This document shows, in pieces, positions 9,113 to 21,336 of a DNA stretch of 28,309 nucleotides (its first letter is position 1; each line of letters begins with the position of its first letter). The stretch lies in assembly GCA_003427395.1 (NCBI GenBank), contig BFEA01000128.1:546254-574562 (forward strand), in the 5' to 3' direction. Source of the stretch: Chara braunii. Its lineage: Eukaryota > Streptophyta > Charophyceae > Charales > Characeae. The notes beneath the pieces are model-generated. The model was not told the DNA's origin, ran no database searches, and was given only the letters and a program-made list of their open reading frames with translations. The position numbers were made by a program, and so were the translations under genes.

Positions 9113-10565
9113 TTCGCTTCAGTCAAAATTTCAACCCATGCCAACTTAATCGGCTTCAATTTTGTTCGAACTTTGAAAAATAAAAGATGTCTGTTTTGAC
9201 AAAATTATTGTTGTTGTTATACACACTTGCAGAAGGCAAAGGTGATGGAGATCGCACACCTCGGATGAATGTGCGTCACATATGTAATGGGCAGGGGGTT
9301 CTAAAGTTATGGGAGCCCCGAATAGCATATGCATTTACTTAATGAATGAGTGGACGTACTAGAATTGGAAGAAACGAGGGCGACCCTTTCACCGTTGATT
9401 GGCTTGAAAAAAAGAACGACTCCACCAACACTTTATCAACATTAGTTTGATTTCGGCTTTCCCTTTGGATAAAGTAATTTTCCCTGAGATAAAATACTTG
9501 TTGCGTGAACCCTCGTAGTCAATCAAATCTAGCTCGGAATACTCTATAACTTACCGAGATCATAATCACAATCACAACTCGACCATTTATGATAAACAAA
9601 GAGGGAGAGGGATGTGAAAAGAACGAAGGAAAATAACGAGTAAGCTCATGGCGTTTCCTCAGAATAAATTAAACTAGTTTTGGGGAAAACAATGGTTGTA
9701 ACCTGTTGCCTTGCAAAGAAAATCCTAGTATAAGGAGGGAATGTTGCTCAATATATTACATGGAGGAGACCTGAGATTGGGCACGATTAGTCATTCCATG
9801 GGATAAATGATCAGTCCACACGCAACTGAAGAAGAACACGGGATGAGCCATCGGAAAAGAAAGAATAAAAAAGATGGTTGCAGGAGAGGCGGCGCCTCGG
9901 TGATGGTACAAGTCGTGGTGGAAAAGGACATTCCCGTTTGGGGAATGGGGAACATGACCAGGGAGAAGATGGCACTGGAGGTAACAATCAACGAGGGGAT
10001 GAACAACTTGACGGAGGCGAAGATGGAGGCTTGCTAGCAGATGGAATAAGGGAGGGCAGAAGGGAGCATCATCATTGGCGGGAGCATTTATCATGGAAGC
10101 ACGACGGCCACTGAACTGTGGTTCCGCTACATGTCGACATCATGTTGCTGACTTGGTGCATGCCCTTGAAGAGATGAAATGGCGATGATAGTGACAAGGA
10201 CGCCTCACTAGCTTTCCATTGGTTTCCTCGTCGAACATAGCTTATTGTCAATCCATATCTTTTTCCTTTTCTTCTCCAACCTCTTTCACTTCCTCTCCGG
10301 ATTCATTCTCTAATAGATCCTTTTGAAAAAAATCATTGATGTTGCCAACTTTAAGGACTTACAAAAAAATAGGAGAAAACATTGGAGACAGAGGTAGTCA
10401 AGCGTGGATGATAGATAGATGTCCGAGCTACTTTCTAAGCGACCCCCATAAGGAATGCGTTAAGATTCATTCCAACGGTCGGGCCTTCGCCGCATCACTC
10501 CAACTATTTAGATTAATTGGAAGATTGTCCGCCCCCCGACACAGAATAAGCGCAAGATCCCTGGT
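9113..10565. other. No recognised gene
   Basis: Only short frames are present. The plus-strand frame at 9878-10114 is Gly/Glu/Asp-rich low complexity and overlaps two other open frames, which suggests compositional bias. No RNA gene or repeat is identified. Confidence 0.45.
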
Positions 10566-10569
10566 TATG

Positions 10570-11330
10570 AGTTGATACTGCACCTTACCACAAGGCCGGA
10601 ACGGGCTCTAGGGATATACCAGGGAATGGAGGATACCCAACTTTGTACTATCATATAATGGAACAACGATTCACGCACGATTCACATGAGGTCCTGTGTT
10701 CGCTACCAGATCAAGACTAAGGACTGGTCTTCCGCCTAGTACGTAGTCAAGGGTTGAGGTTGGCATTGTAGCTCCTTAGTATGGGATGTCCAGGGTGTCA
10801 CGAGATACTGGACCTTAGAGCGGGGCCGGAACGGGTTCCGGGGATATAGGAGGGAATAAAAGATTGTCAGCTCTCAGATTACCATACAACACAGGGTCAA
10901 TAGATTCTCAGGGTTGTCTATCCTCCTAGTATGTAGCTTAGGTTTGAGGCCGGCATAGTAGTTCCTTAGTACGGGATGTCGGGGGTGTCAGAAGATACTG
11001 CATCTTACCGAGGGCCCGGAACGGGCTTTAGGGATATATGAGGGAAGATAGGATCTCCAGATCTCTACCATCACACAATAGAACAACGATTTACATACTA
11101 CCACTACATAATAGATATATGAGGGAATAGAGGGCTCCAGGGATATACGAGGGATTCATATGACTAAGGGTTGACTATCCTCCAGTACGTAGCAAAGGGT
11201 TAAGGTTGGCCTACCAGTTCCTTAGTACGGGATGTCGGGGTTGTCAGAAAATACCGCACCTTACCGTGGGGCCGGAACAGGCTCCAGGGACACAGGAGGG
11301 AACGGAGGATTGTCAACTACCTATCATCAC
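10570..11330 (+). repeat. Tandem repeat family B, about 190-260 bp, four units
   Basis: Successive units share GATACTGCACCTTACC, GGGCCGGAACGGGCTC, AGGGATATA.GAGGGAA, CTATCCTCCTAGTA.GTAG and CCTTAGTACGGGATGTC in the same order. The GATACTG-type phrase recurs near 10575, 10805, 10993 and 11251. The units are diverged and one carries an internal duplication near 11110-11155. The same unit reappears at 24889-25180 in the same orientation, so the family is dispersed as well as tandem. No long frame is conserved between units. Confidence 0.75.
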
Positions 11331-11740
11331 CACACTTGTTCGGCTTGCCAGCGTGGTCTTCTCCTTTTCATCATTGGTGATGATTAACGGGGCTCGTCTT
11401 CATTCTCATCAACATATTCATAGAGAGTGGATAGTCAAACTCATAATGTACACACAATCCCCAAAAAAGTAAAAATTATCCCCCGAAATCTAGAATATAT
11501 ACAAGACGAATGTATGTCTCAAAAAAAAACTTAGAGACTCAGTTTAAAAGCAACATAAGCAGATGATCGCCTATTAGTCTCGCAACTGACTCTTCCACAC
11601 TGTCATAGACCTTCGAGTGTTTATTTATAAGTCGTTCAAGACTGCTAACACTATTCTGTCGTTTTCTTGCTATGGACGAAACAAGTAAATTCGTAATAGT
11701 TATTTGGAGGAACCAAGCCCTTGCCTAAAGCACAACGGTC

Positions 11741-12797
11741 TCACCCTTCAACTCCTTTCTTTGCCATCTTACATCTACAAGGGGTATGTCCAATCTTCCC
11801 ACAACAGGCACATACTATCTTTGCCCACCGTTCTCGCCCTTTTATATTCCTTCGTCCTGACCGACTTACAGCTGATGATGTTCCTTTTTCATCACACTCC
11901 CTTGTTAGATCATATGCAGTGCGCGGTAGGTCTATACTAACTTCTTCTTGAACCCTTCGCTCCTCAGTTCCCTTCTCGTTTGAAGCGTCAAACGTCCTCT
12001 CACAGGTATGAGTTCCAACATTCTTCACTTTAGCCTGCACCTCTTTTCTCTCAACACATGACTCTCTTTTCTTTTTTTTGCTTCATCTATGATTTCATTT
12101 GACGACCTTAGCGTCTTTTTGAAATCCACCTCTCATACCGTCAGAGGTGTCTGCTACAAGGTTATTTGACATTTTGCCATGCTCATTCTTTTTATAATCC
12201 GGTGCCTCCTTTCTTTTCCTTGCTTCCCGCAGAGTATGACAAAGATGTTGATCGAAATCGCCTTCTACAAAATTCTCTCATATTTTGCCCCACACGAGTC
12301 TCTCTTCTGTCCCACGGATCAAATCTCGCTGCTCTGCATCCGTAAAGTTCATAAGGAAGACAAAACACTTGTCATATTCAGACAACGCCCAGACCTTGCG
12401 GGATGCACGCTCATACTCCATCAGGAAGTGCCCTACTGACACATAATTATATCGATCTATCTTCTCAAGATCGTCTCTACTCAGTTGTTCCACCGGGCCG
12501 ATACTTATCCCACATGTCATTATAGAATTTCCTCCATGATGATCCTGCTCTCCTAACCAATCCACTGACTTCCTTTTTCAAACCTATATGGATATACTTT
12601 ATAACCTCCTTTAAAATCTGCTCCTTCGTCCACCCGCAGTGAGACGATATATGCCCAAACTTGTCAAGGAAGTCAGAAACATGATAGCCCTTGAAGAAGT
12701 CGATCTCAACCTTGGGTAGGTTGTCTCGCTCCCAATCTCGCAGACCCAGCATAGAGGCGAGCTCCTCAACTCTCATCTTCCCTTGAGAGTCTTCCAT
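11741..12797 (-). pseudogene. Broken gag polyprotein of an LTR retrotransposon
   Basis: Reading the minus strand, three adjacent frames form one decayed Gag. The first, starting at the Met at 12797, holds a capsid-like retrotransposon gag region, with GYHVSDFLDKFGHISSHCGW and later WRKFYNDMW. A frameshift near 12495-12500 moves into a second frame (SVGHFLMEYERAS, DAEQRDLIRG), which is closed by a TGA near 12278. A third frame (11741-12040) ends with a CCHC zinc knuckle, C-x2-C-x4-H-x4-C, in CACCGKIGHTPCRC, the RNA-binding nucleocapsid motif. No protease, reverse transcriptase, RNase H or integrase is visible on the minus strand below 11741, so pol is deleted or the element is gag-only. The element is inactive. 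Ty3-type affiliation is likely but unproven without pol. Confidence 0.72.
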
Positions 12798-14099
12798 CTC
12801 GAGCTCCCTCGACCCCACCACCTGTTGAACAACAACGAACGGTGTTAGGGTCGAGACTCGAAAGAAGTCATGCAACTAGGTCAAATATAAAATATATCCT
12901 ACTAAAGTTGCCCCGACACTCATCATGAGAGCGCACGTAAGAACCTCTTCAGAACAACGGCGATACCGAAGAGAGTTTTTAAATAAATATGCACTTAGGA
13001 TAAATATAAATATTCACTGATAAAAAACCTCAAATCATAACTCAAACATTAACCACTTATGATTTTTATTATAAAGGAAAGACGCAATATGCATATGCCA
13101 CATAGGTGGACACTCCAAACATGAATCCAAAATACAGTATAACCCACGATAAATAACATATTATTCACTACAATAATGCACAGTCTGATAAACACAAATT
13201 ATTTGTTAGGGTTGTACCTGAAAAACACGTATGTTTTATAAATAACCAACATGAAGTCAACTCAACTGTCATTCATATAACAAGATAATTCTCAACAACG
13301 TATTTCAGATTCTATAAGGCAAAAAGTGAGACTAGCAATGAGTAAATAACATGATATAATTGTTACCCTCTTCAACTCTTAAGCAAAGCATATAATACAG
13401 AGGGGCGGTGCAATCCTTATGAGATAACATCTTGACTCCTGAGCCCCGCTCTAAAGATCAAGCCTCACCGCAACCCTCTGTGATTTCAGCGCTTGCACCT
13501 CACCGACCCTATCATGGTCAGATGGACAACCCCATTCATACCTATCAAGGCAACTTGAACGAACAACGAATCCGCGCTCTTACAAATATGGTGACCCTCC
13601 TTAATGAGGGACGAGTCTAGGTCGCTACTCCAGAACCGCTCTCATTAAGCAGTAGTTGTTCCACTTGGCCATCATAGTTTCGGCAAGGTAACAAGTCCCT
13701 TCCTCTCCTCTCAACAGATAATCATATTAATATTGTTACTCTCCTTTCATAAGAAAGATAACAACACCCTACTAATGGACGAGAAATAAAATTTTGGCGT
13801 GAGTCTTACTATTATTCTTGAGACTGATAACGACTTCCTTAAGTCTCAACGAGGGGATAACAATCCAAGAAAGCACTTGCGCTGAGGACACATTAAACAC
13901 GCTGACTGACTCCCTTCAGGAATAACCACCTTCCCAGAAATGAGTCACCCCATTCACCTCTAGTCCCATGCCAGATGTGGGTTTCATGCAAAGTCTATGT
14001 CCTTTTGAAATACAATCCATACATACGTCGTCAATCAGACATTAAACAAAATACAATAAGAACACACATATGGAGATACACAAATGAAACCATCATACA

Positions 14100-14140
<41 letters not shown>

Positions 14141-14288
14141 TCTATTTGTGACGATATATATATAATATATATTTAAACCATAAGCCTCTCTTCAGATTAG
14201 CCACACCACTAGCCTAGTAACCACTACTTCTCAAGCTCTATTGGTAGTTACAGCTAGACAATCCCCAAATGACTCAACTTATCGCCAA
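12798..14288 (-). other. AT-rich leader region upstream of gag; AT microsatellite
   Basis: Read on the minus strand, this lies between the candidate primer-binding site and gag and would be the 5' untranslated leader of the retroelement. It is AT-rich, with no conserved frame and no RNA gene. A pure (TA)n run occupies about 14104-14134, with a second short one at 14154-14172. Confidence 0.4.
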
Positions 14289-14297
14289 CTGATACCA
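14289..14297 (-). promoter_or_regulatory. Candidate primer-binding site for initiator tRNA-Met
   Basis: The minus strand reads TGGTATCAG, complementary to the 3' end of plant initiator tRNA-Met, the usual primer of plant LTR retrotransposons. It is in the correct orientation about 1.5 kb before the gag start. Only 9 bases match and the bases before it end in CTCTGA rather than the usual CA, so the LTR boundary is uncertain. Confidence 0.35.
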
Positions 14298-16300
14298 TCA
14301 GAGGGACAAGGCACAATATTTATTGCAGTACCTATCGTACCACAACTCAGTCTAATCTCAAGAAAAGACATTTGCAATCAAACCCCTCACTTCGCACTTA
14401 TCAGTCAACCCCTTATCCATGTCGATCACGTCTCAGAAGCCTCCTCTAAAGCGACACTCTATTGACCAGGGGGAAACACCCCAATTTATTTAACTATCTC
14501 TCAAAGTAGACTTAGCACAACTAGCCTCGTAACTTTGACAGTTATTAACAGGGTTTGCCTGAGTAATGGACACACCCTACAATGCTGACGTCGCCTCAAC
14601 TCAACCTAGGCTGCATCAGACATGTCACGTATCGCCCAACCATTTAAAGATTTATTTAGGATAGCTAGGTGCTCGCTGAAACAACTATTACATACTTCAA
14701 AGTACGTTAGTGTATAGCCCAACACTTTCTTCCTCAATCAAACCATGCATCCGCTTATAACCAGCACTTCACACTTAGGCCACAACCCTTAGACATCTCC
14801 AAGGATAGTCAAGGTATCTAACAATCGACCATATAAGCCTAAAGAAAACTTCTTATTTTGCCTAGTTCTCACATTCCCATACCCGGATGTCGTTCCACCA
14901 GGGACAACGACAGATAACCGTTATCCCAAGCAACGACGCCACATGTCGAGCGCATAGGTCCAGCACCGCACGAAAACGGGGCGGGACCCTCCCTGCCGCA
15001 TCACGCAGGAGTGGTTCGATCCTCGTCGCGAATACACATGGAGCTTCCGCAAGCCGCTCCGGTTGAGTGCACCAGCCATACCTCTCACGAGCCCCTACGA
15101 CAGGATAGGGCCTACACGAGGCCTGACTTACCTCCACCTTACAGGAACTGTCACCTCCCTTCGCTGGGCGTATCCCCGCCGAGCTACCAGTCCACAATAC
15201 GGAAGCTGATCAGTTGCAATCGCAGAGGTGGACCAACCGATGGCGTTTCTCGTTCGCTGTAGCATAGGGGGTACGCGTCGTCTTACACCTCTATCGGACC
15301 CACCTTTGAACCGACGCAATGAGGGGTTGAAGTCCCAAGCGCGATTCGTCGTCGGTCGACTAAGATGCATCCCACACACCACGCACACGCCACTTTACTC
15401 ACACATACACACAAAACGACACAAAACAAACAACACAACAACACTTTTAGTCCCTTAATAGTCACTCCGTAACTCTCCGATGAAGAAATTGAATACGCGT
15501 CGCACGCGAGACTTAGTATAAAACCGCTTGGACGCAGAATTTTCTCATATCGACTCGCAATGCATGCATACACAAGCAGTCGCAATGAAGGCGTACTATG
15601 TAGCGCCCGTAATCATGAGGTCCTTCGTAGTCTCGAGGGTCGTATTCGACACTCAAGTGTCGGTTGACACAAGCCTTGAGGGAACGATCTCTCGACACTA
15701 GACAATCGCCAAGTGCGGTTGAGAACCACACCCATTTCTGCACCCTGCGGAGAGTGGGTGGTACACAGGTTCATACTTGTCGTGACAATCGTCTTTTATT
15801 GCGCAAAATACCATCTCTATCATCCAGGGCCTGGAGAGAAGTCAAGGGGTTTGACTTTGACGGTTGCCACGGACTCTAACATCCAACCATAAAAGTTAAC
15901 AAGCAAAATCACTCAATAAATAAATAAACATTCCAACACTCATATATTAAATGAGAACTCGAGATAAAATAAAAGAAGGAGAAACATAAACCCATCAGGT
16001 ATACAGATCGTGCAACGCATGTTTGTCATTCTTACTGCTTCCAAAGTAATGCTCGTACACAGGCTCCAAGACACTAACCTGTATAAAACACAGACACAAA
16101 CGAGCGCCACATTGTCATACACCAATGTGGTCAACTTTACTGTTCCCTATAACTCACATCACGCCTTACACACTCAAGCCTCAATCATAGTCCATATTTT
16201 CATAAATCTCATAAGTTCTTTATAATAGTCATTCAAAGAAGTTCGGATAAAACCTTCAAAAAAACATATCAAATCTCAGGGCTAAGGCATCTAGTTGAGG
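14298..16300. other. No recognised gene; possible long LTR
   Basis: If the primer-binding site is right, the 5' LTR of the gag element lies here on the minus strand, but no second LTR copy is seen to define its length. Frames are short and unremarkable. A 7-bp stem CGACACT/AGTGTCG sits near 15647-15662. Confidence 0.35.
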
Positions 16301-16305
16301 TACAG

Positions 16306-16640
16306 ATATGGACCATTCAGCTTAGAAACAATGTCCAACTGCGAGTTCTCGTGCAAGTATAAATAAAGTACTTCCTTTTATACTTAGTTTATACTTATGT
16401 GCGTGGTTTTCAGGCTAAACCATTCAACTTAGAAACAATGTTTAGCCTTAGACCAGAAATCCTCCCTCAGAATGAAACAAAAGATAAAAACTCTTCAGTC
16501 AGACAAGCCTTCAGATTTAAACAGACTAATCAGGCCATTCAGCTTAGAAACAATGCCCAGTCTTTGGTTTACCCGGTCAAATGCATACCAACTGTCTTCC
16601 TCCCACCTTCCCCTAGTTTACCCATTAGTCCGCTTTCAGT
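16306..16640 (+). repeat. 112-bp tandem repeat, three copies
   Basis: The phrase CCATTCA(G/A)CTTAGAAACAATG occurs at about 16313, 16421 and 16534, spaced near 110 bp, with weaker similarity between. Units are diverged and have no conserved frame. Confidence 0.65.
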
Positions 16641-18179
16641 CAAAATAAAGAGAAACTTAAGTTTTTCACACATATTCCTTTCATTCAGTATGATTAGATC
16701 CCGGAAAGAAGGCAAAAATAATAGGGGAACATATACATACAATAGTCAAACTAAAAGGAGATGGTCAAACAGGGGTATAGTGGGTTCATACTGATAGAAG
16801 AAAATATACCTGTTGGTTCCCTGCCTCCAAAACTCCTCCTGAGTTCCGGTAAAGCTCCAGCAATCGGTGGGTGGACTCCCCACAGAGTCTTGTTGCGGTC
16901 CTACGGGTTGCAATCCCACCTACCTCCTTCCTCTCTGAACAGGACTAGATTTAGAGTAGGAAAGGAAGGAGGAGGGGTTTCAGACTTTCGAGATACAAGA
17001 GGGGGACAACTCAACTTCCAGGAAAGGGCCTTGGTACCTTGGCACATCTGAGGGCCCCGCAATAGCAGCCAAAGCGCGTCGTGAGTCAGGTTAAGTCCCT
17101 ATCGAGTCCTTCGCCATTGACTCCCAGATGATCCTCCCATTGGCAACCAGGTCCCTCTTCCCAAAAACTCAGCGTTTCAGCCGAGTTTACCACTCCAAAT
17201 GCTTTAGCTATGGGCAAGTTTGTACTCACGAGGCTTCCCCTTCGGCCACTTCATACCGTAGGACGATCAGCACGCTGACCAGTGGCTAGGCCTACTCCTC
17301 GCGGTTGACCTGTTGCTGCGTTGCTTAATACTATAGACAGAGCATCAGCCTGCAGGCGAATCTTCAGTCCCGCAGTCCGCCCCTCATTACTCCGATACAA
17401 CAGGCTGAGCAGCTCATCCTCTGCCCAGTAGATCTACAATCTCCACGGATGGTCTCCATGTTGCTCCGACTGAAGGGATAGATGACATACCAATCAATAG
17501 GTAAGTCTGTAGTCCCACAGTTCTTTCTTCGATTGGCTTGCTCTGCCCGCACGACTCTCCTTCCTCATGCAGTAACAAGTTTGTGGCCAGGTACGTCCTC
17601 TCTTCGTTAGTCTTTCTCCTTTTCCTACTGATATCCCGCTTCGCCGGATCTGTTCGTGTCCAGAAGTCGAGATATGTTGCACGTTTTATCTTTAGAAACT
17701 CCCCCCCCAGTTATTAGACGTGCATGACTTACTCTACCAACCGAGCAGTGGCTACTAGTCATATCAGACAGGCGGCGGTTGTAGTAGTAAACGTAGTTAT
17801 ACTCGCAAACAACCCTCGACTGCTAATCAAAAACAGAAATCAAGATGCGATCTTCTGCTGGATCTTTGCTAGACACGGACAAAGTAGGTGTGCATCCCGA
17901 TGGTGCAACAGCCACAACTCTTCGAGTAGATCGGTCGGTGTGCGTGCTATATAGGGAGAGAGAGAGAGAGAGCAAGCAGTTGGATGCATCTCTGAGCAAC
18001 GTCCCGGCTAACAGGTAAGTCTTCAACCCCGCTGCCAACCTTCCCTCTCTATAGTTCCACTCTTTTTGCTGCTCTTAATCCAATCAATCGTATCAGACCC
18101 AAAACAAACAAGAATCCTCGTTTACTACGATAAGCAAAAATCGAAGTGAATCTTCCGCTACAACGCGGAAGTATTCATT
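16641..18179. other. No recognised gene
   Basis: Two loosely similar segments near 17498 and 18010 both carry A(T/C)AGGTAAGTCT, a splice-donor-like phrase, about 510 bp apart. No coding frame is associated with them. A short GA run lies at 17957-17974. Confidence 0.4.
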
Positions 18180-19060
18180 GCTATTTACGAAATTGTTTTT
18201 GCCCTCCTGCGCGCAACTCAATCTCGTGCTAATTCTTACCTTACTAACTGATCGTCCATACTATCTTTATCATTCTCGTCGCCTTGACCAAAACACTCAG
18301 GAACGAGCCTTCCTCCGTCTGTTTCCGTCAAGAAACCGACGAGATCTGATCCCTCCCAGCCTCACTCCTTCTTCCCTCCCGCCTTCTCTCCGCGCGAGCT
18401 ATTCTCTACTAATCCCCCTTCCTACTAACTCTTTGTCAATTCCAATTTCAGAATCGGACTCCCCTGGTCTTAAAATCCCGATCTAATACTTTCTCGTGAT
18501 TGGTTTTGAAAAGAGATGAGCGAGTTATAATTTCCCCCCTCTGCCATAGCCATTTCGTTATCCTTCACGCGCAGCCCCTATCTACTCTAACTCCTCAAAC
18601 ACTGCTCTATCTGCCGAACTAACCTCGCCAAACGATTCAGACAGTTTCGAAACACCAAATTCACATCCTAGTTCGTCCGATTACGCAAGGAATCGAGTAT
18701 GCTATGAGATTTGTCGTCTGCCATAGCTACGTTTCAGTCTACTTTCAGCGTGCCTATTTTTCTTGTTACCTCCCTTCTTACTAACCTATCGCTCAAACTA
18801 ACTCTACCAGTGGATTCGCCCTCCCCAAATACCACTAGGTAGGTTCTTCCCTCACCCGATTCTGTCAAGAATCGAGTGAGGTATATGTTTTTCCCATCGC
18901 CATACTCACCTTTCGTCGTTGCTACTCACCTTTCGTCGTTGCGCTCTTCCCTTCTTCGCATGCACCTGGCGCAGAAGCCCGTCCCGGTCCATTCGTTTTC
19001 TTTGCATCTACTTCGACTCCCCACCGAACTGCACACTAACCAGGATACCACACAATAGGT
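18180..19060 (+). repeat. 180-bp tandem repeat, about five diverged units
   Basis: Pyrimidine-rich units begin near 18190, 18367, 18553, 18735 and 18920. Recurrent phrases include TCTGCCATAGC, TTACTAAC(C/T), GTCAAGAA(T/A)CGA and (C/T)GAGATCTG/CGAGT. Spacing is 177-186 bp. Divergence between units is high. It may be an old satellite or a subterminal repeat of an LTR element. Confidence 0.55.
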
Positions 19061-19077
19061 TCGTCGACGCAAGCAGC

Positions 19078-19425
19078 GGGACAACGGTCATTGAAACCGA
19101 AGGCCGCTAAGAGGTGAGTATGAGTACTACTCACTTACCAAATCGGCCAGCCCCGAACCGGACGACGTATAAGCTTGCTCTGCCTATGCCTGTTTCTCTC
19201 ACGCCTGCCATCTCCGACTGTATTCAGCACGTACCTGGCACTACCCGTGTCCAAATTCACCCCTTTTTTATTTTCTCCTTTGCTACACTGCCCACCACCC
19301 GCCTTCTGCGCCAACTGGAAGGCTGACTCAAACACCACAAGGGGTGTCTCTCGGTACAGACATCAGGACGATGGTCTTTGGAAACCGATCTCCGCTAAGG
19401 AGTGAGCAGCAACTCGCTTGCTGGG
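19078..19425 (+). repeat. Direct repeat pair, about 60 bp
   Basis: A block with GG(A)AACCGA(A/T)..CCGCTAAG(G)AG.TGAG occurs at about 19080-19140 and again at about 19366-19425, spaced near 287 bp. It adjoins the 180-bp array and may be part of it. Confidence 0.5.
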
Positions 19426-20107
19426 TCGATCCGCCTCAGACTGAGCAGCGCCGGAGCGCACGACCTATGCACGATCGTCGGGGCGACTACAACACCTCAA
19501 CGAGTAGGAGGGTGCGGGCCCGCTGCGAAGCCTGCAGCGTGGGCCCAGATGAAGTGGCCACAATGCAGATCTTGGTGGTAGTAACCAATATTCAAAAGAG
19601 AACTTTGAAGGTCGAAGTGCAGGCGGGTTCCATCTGTTTCCAAGTTGTTGTTGGGATAGCCTGCCACACAGCCAAAACTGCGGCAGCCTCTCACCGGTGT
19701 CGCTCACACTCAGGCCTCTCACAGCAAATAGTGGCCGGCGGACCGTGCGCCCACAATGACCCTCGCCTCCTTCGGACTGCACTCTCACAGACCCACTCAG
19801 AATGTTCTCCAATTCCCTTCCACTTTTAGGCTATCGATGCTCTCCAAATGGAACGCAAGGGAAGCCACGACCACAGACCCCACCACTACGGCTTCCTCCT
19901 GCGCCATGGCCAAGCACACACTGATCTTCATGCGCATTTACCTCCTCGATCCGTGCTCCCACGTAGTCAAGATTCTGTCAACGCCTCGGTCATGCCGGAG
20001 TCTCGACGGGCGTGCTCAAGGTCTTTAACTGTCGTTTCGGCCACTGTGTCCGGCTTCGGCCTCAGAACCGATTACTGATAAAAAAACTTATACCATAATA
20101 AAAACAA
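19426..20107. other. No recognised gene
   Basis: Overlapping open frames on both strands (for example 19344-19829 plus and 19465-19812 minus) show no domain. The block lies just 3' of the LINE fragment on the minus strand, but no LINE tail is recognised in it. Confidence 0.4.
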
Positions 20108-21294
20108 TCAACTAAATAAAATAATAAAAATAAGAAGAAACGTCGCGCGTCCCTCTCGCCCGTGACGCCTCGCACACTCAGGTTGCGCATGGTCGCACCT
20201 CGCCGTCAATGCCCGACCTAAGCGTGCCGCTCATCCAGACAAGGACCTAAGCTTCCTCTCGCGCGCGCGCCGTCAGACGGGCGAGGCTGCACTGGCGTAA
20301 CTTGCATAAAACACGCCAAATACCCTTGTAAGGGTATTTGGTACAACAACGTCCCAGTGGAACACATCACCCGTAAGCATGTGCCACATCGCATCCCACC
20401 ATTGTCACACCCTTTTCGCCATTGGGCAATCGAGGAGGCAGTGCTCAAGGTCCGCCCTTCGTGATTGGGTGTCAGGTCCACAGTGCATACAAATGGGGGA
20501 CAGGAGTCTCTTCTGCTCTAAATTTGATATGGTTGTCATCCAGTCCGGTGTCGGAAGGCATCTATGGGTTATTTGCCATTGGAGGGCTTTATGAGAGGTA
20601 GGCACAATGTGAGCATGCGTAGTCCATGGGATGTGACACGGATTTTCCTCAGACAGCGGAGAATCTCTCTTCCACCTGCTCTTGATGATCGTGGTGGAGG
20701 GGTGGAGGGCATGGGCCCTCTTGTAGCCCTATTTGACTGAATATTGCCATATCAGGGTGGGGTTGCGGCCCTTCCATTCCCACTCTTGCGGATCAAAAGG
20801 CAGATCACCAACGAGGGTAGACATCTCGTATGAATAGTATCATGTGTCTTCAGATCCCAGGACCCTAATTCTTATTAATTCATTTTCCTTGAGTATGTTG
20901 TCCAATGCCCGATTCCTTGTCAAGGAGGCCCACCTTGCCCCTGACACATCTGGTTTGTAAGCATGCAGCTTCACCCCTTCGTGTGTGACGTGGTTTTCAT
21001 TTTCCTCCCGATCGTCCAAGTGCGACCGGGCGTTTGGGCGCCGACCCTTCCGCGTTACCCAACGCAGCTTAGATTTCCAAGTTGTGAAAGGTACTGGTGG
21101 TCTAAGCTCATAGACTTGAGAGGCCTAGCTTGATGGACAGTTCGGATGTGGTAGACAATTTGGAACCAAGGGCGGGTATCATGTGGAGCACTACATTCCA
21201 ACAAAGCGTCGTTTTGATCATACGGGCTAAACCTATTCGACCAGGAGATATGTGGGGTGGTGTGACGTATGACGGTGTCATGTTGCACCACTAA
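20108..21294 (-). pseudogene. 3' part of a LINE ORF2 with zf-RVT domain, inactivated
   Basis: The minus strand keeps one frame from about 21115 to a TGA at 20108 that reads as the C-terminal part of a LINE reverse transcriptase polyprotein. Around 20600-20400 it shows the zf-RVT (reverse transcriptase zinc-binding) pattern: HKALQW, HRCLPT, CMHC, EHCLLDCP and, after a stop, QWWDAMW. Upstream residues (21294-21134) continue the same protein in another frame (HISWSNRFSPYD, HDTRPWFQIVYHIR), so there is a frameshift near 21125. Five in-frame stops interrupt it, at 20840-20842, 20729-20731, 20405-20407, 20273-20275 and 20231-20233. The polymerase palm (YADD) is absent, as expected for a 5'-truncated LINE copy. 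No intact EN or RT remains, so it cannot move by itself. Confidence 0.78.
20316..20341. other. Perfect 12-bp-stem palindrome inside the LINE
   Basis: CCAAATACCCTT, two bases, then AAGGGTATTTGG. It lies in the LINE reading frame (minus-strand peptide TLTRVFGV), so it may be a coding coincidence or a nucleic-acid structure of the element. Confidence 0.8.
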
Positions 21295-21336
21295 GTTCTG
21301 CTAGTCGTCACTTCTAAGTTCAGACTTATTATCACT

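Noticed and set aside
15010-15030. B-box-like GGTTCGATCC on the plus strand
   Set aside because: No A box or tRNA fold found upstream; a single 10-base match is expected by chance.
20108-20842. In-frame TGA codons read as recoding (selenocysteine or a variant code)
   Set aside because: One of the five stops is TAG, the element is truncated and frameshifted, and Trp codons mutated to stops explain all positions.
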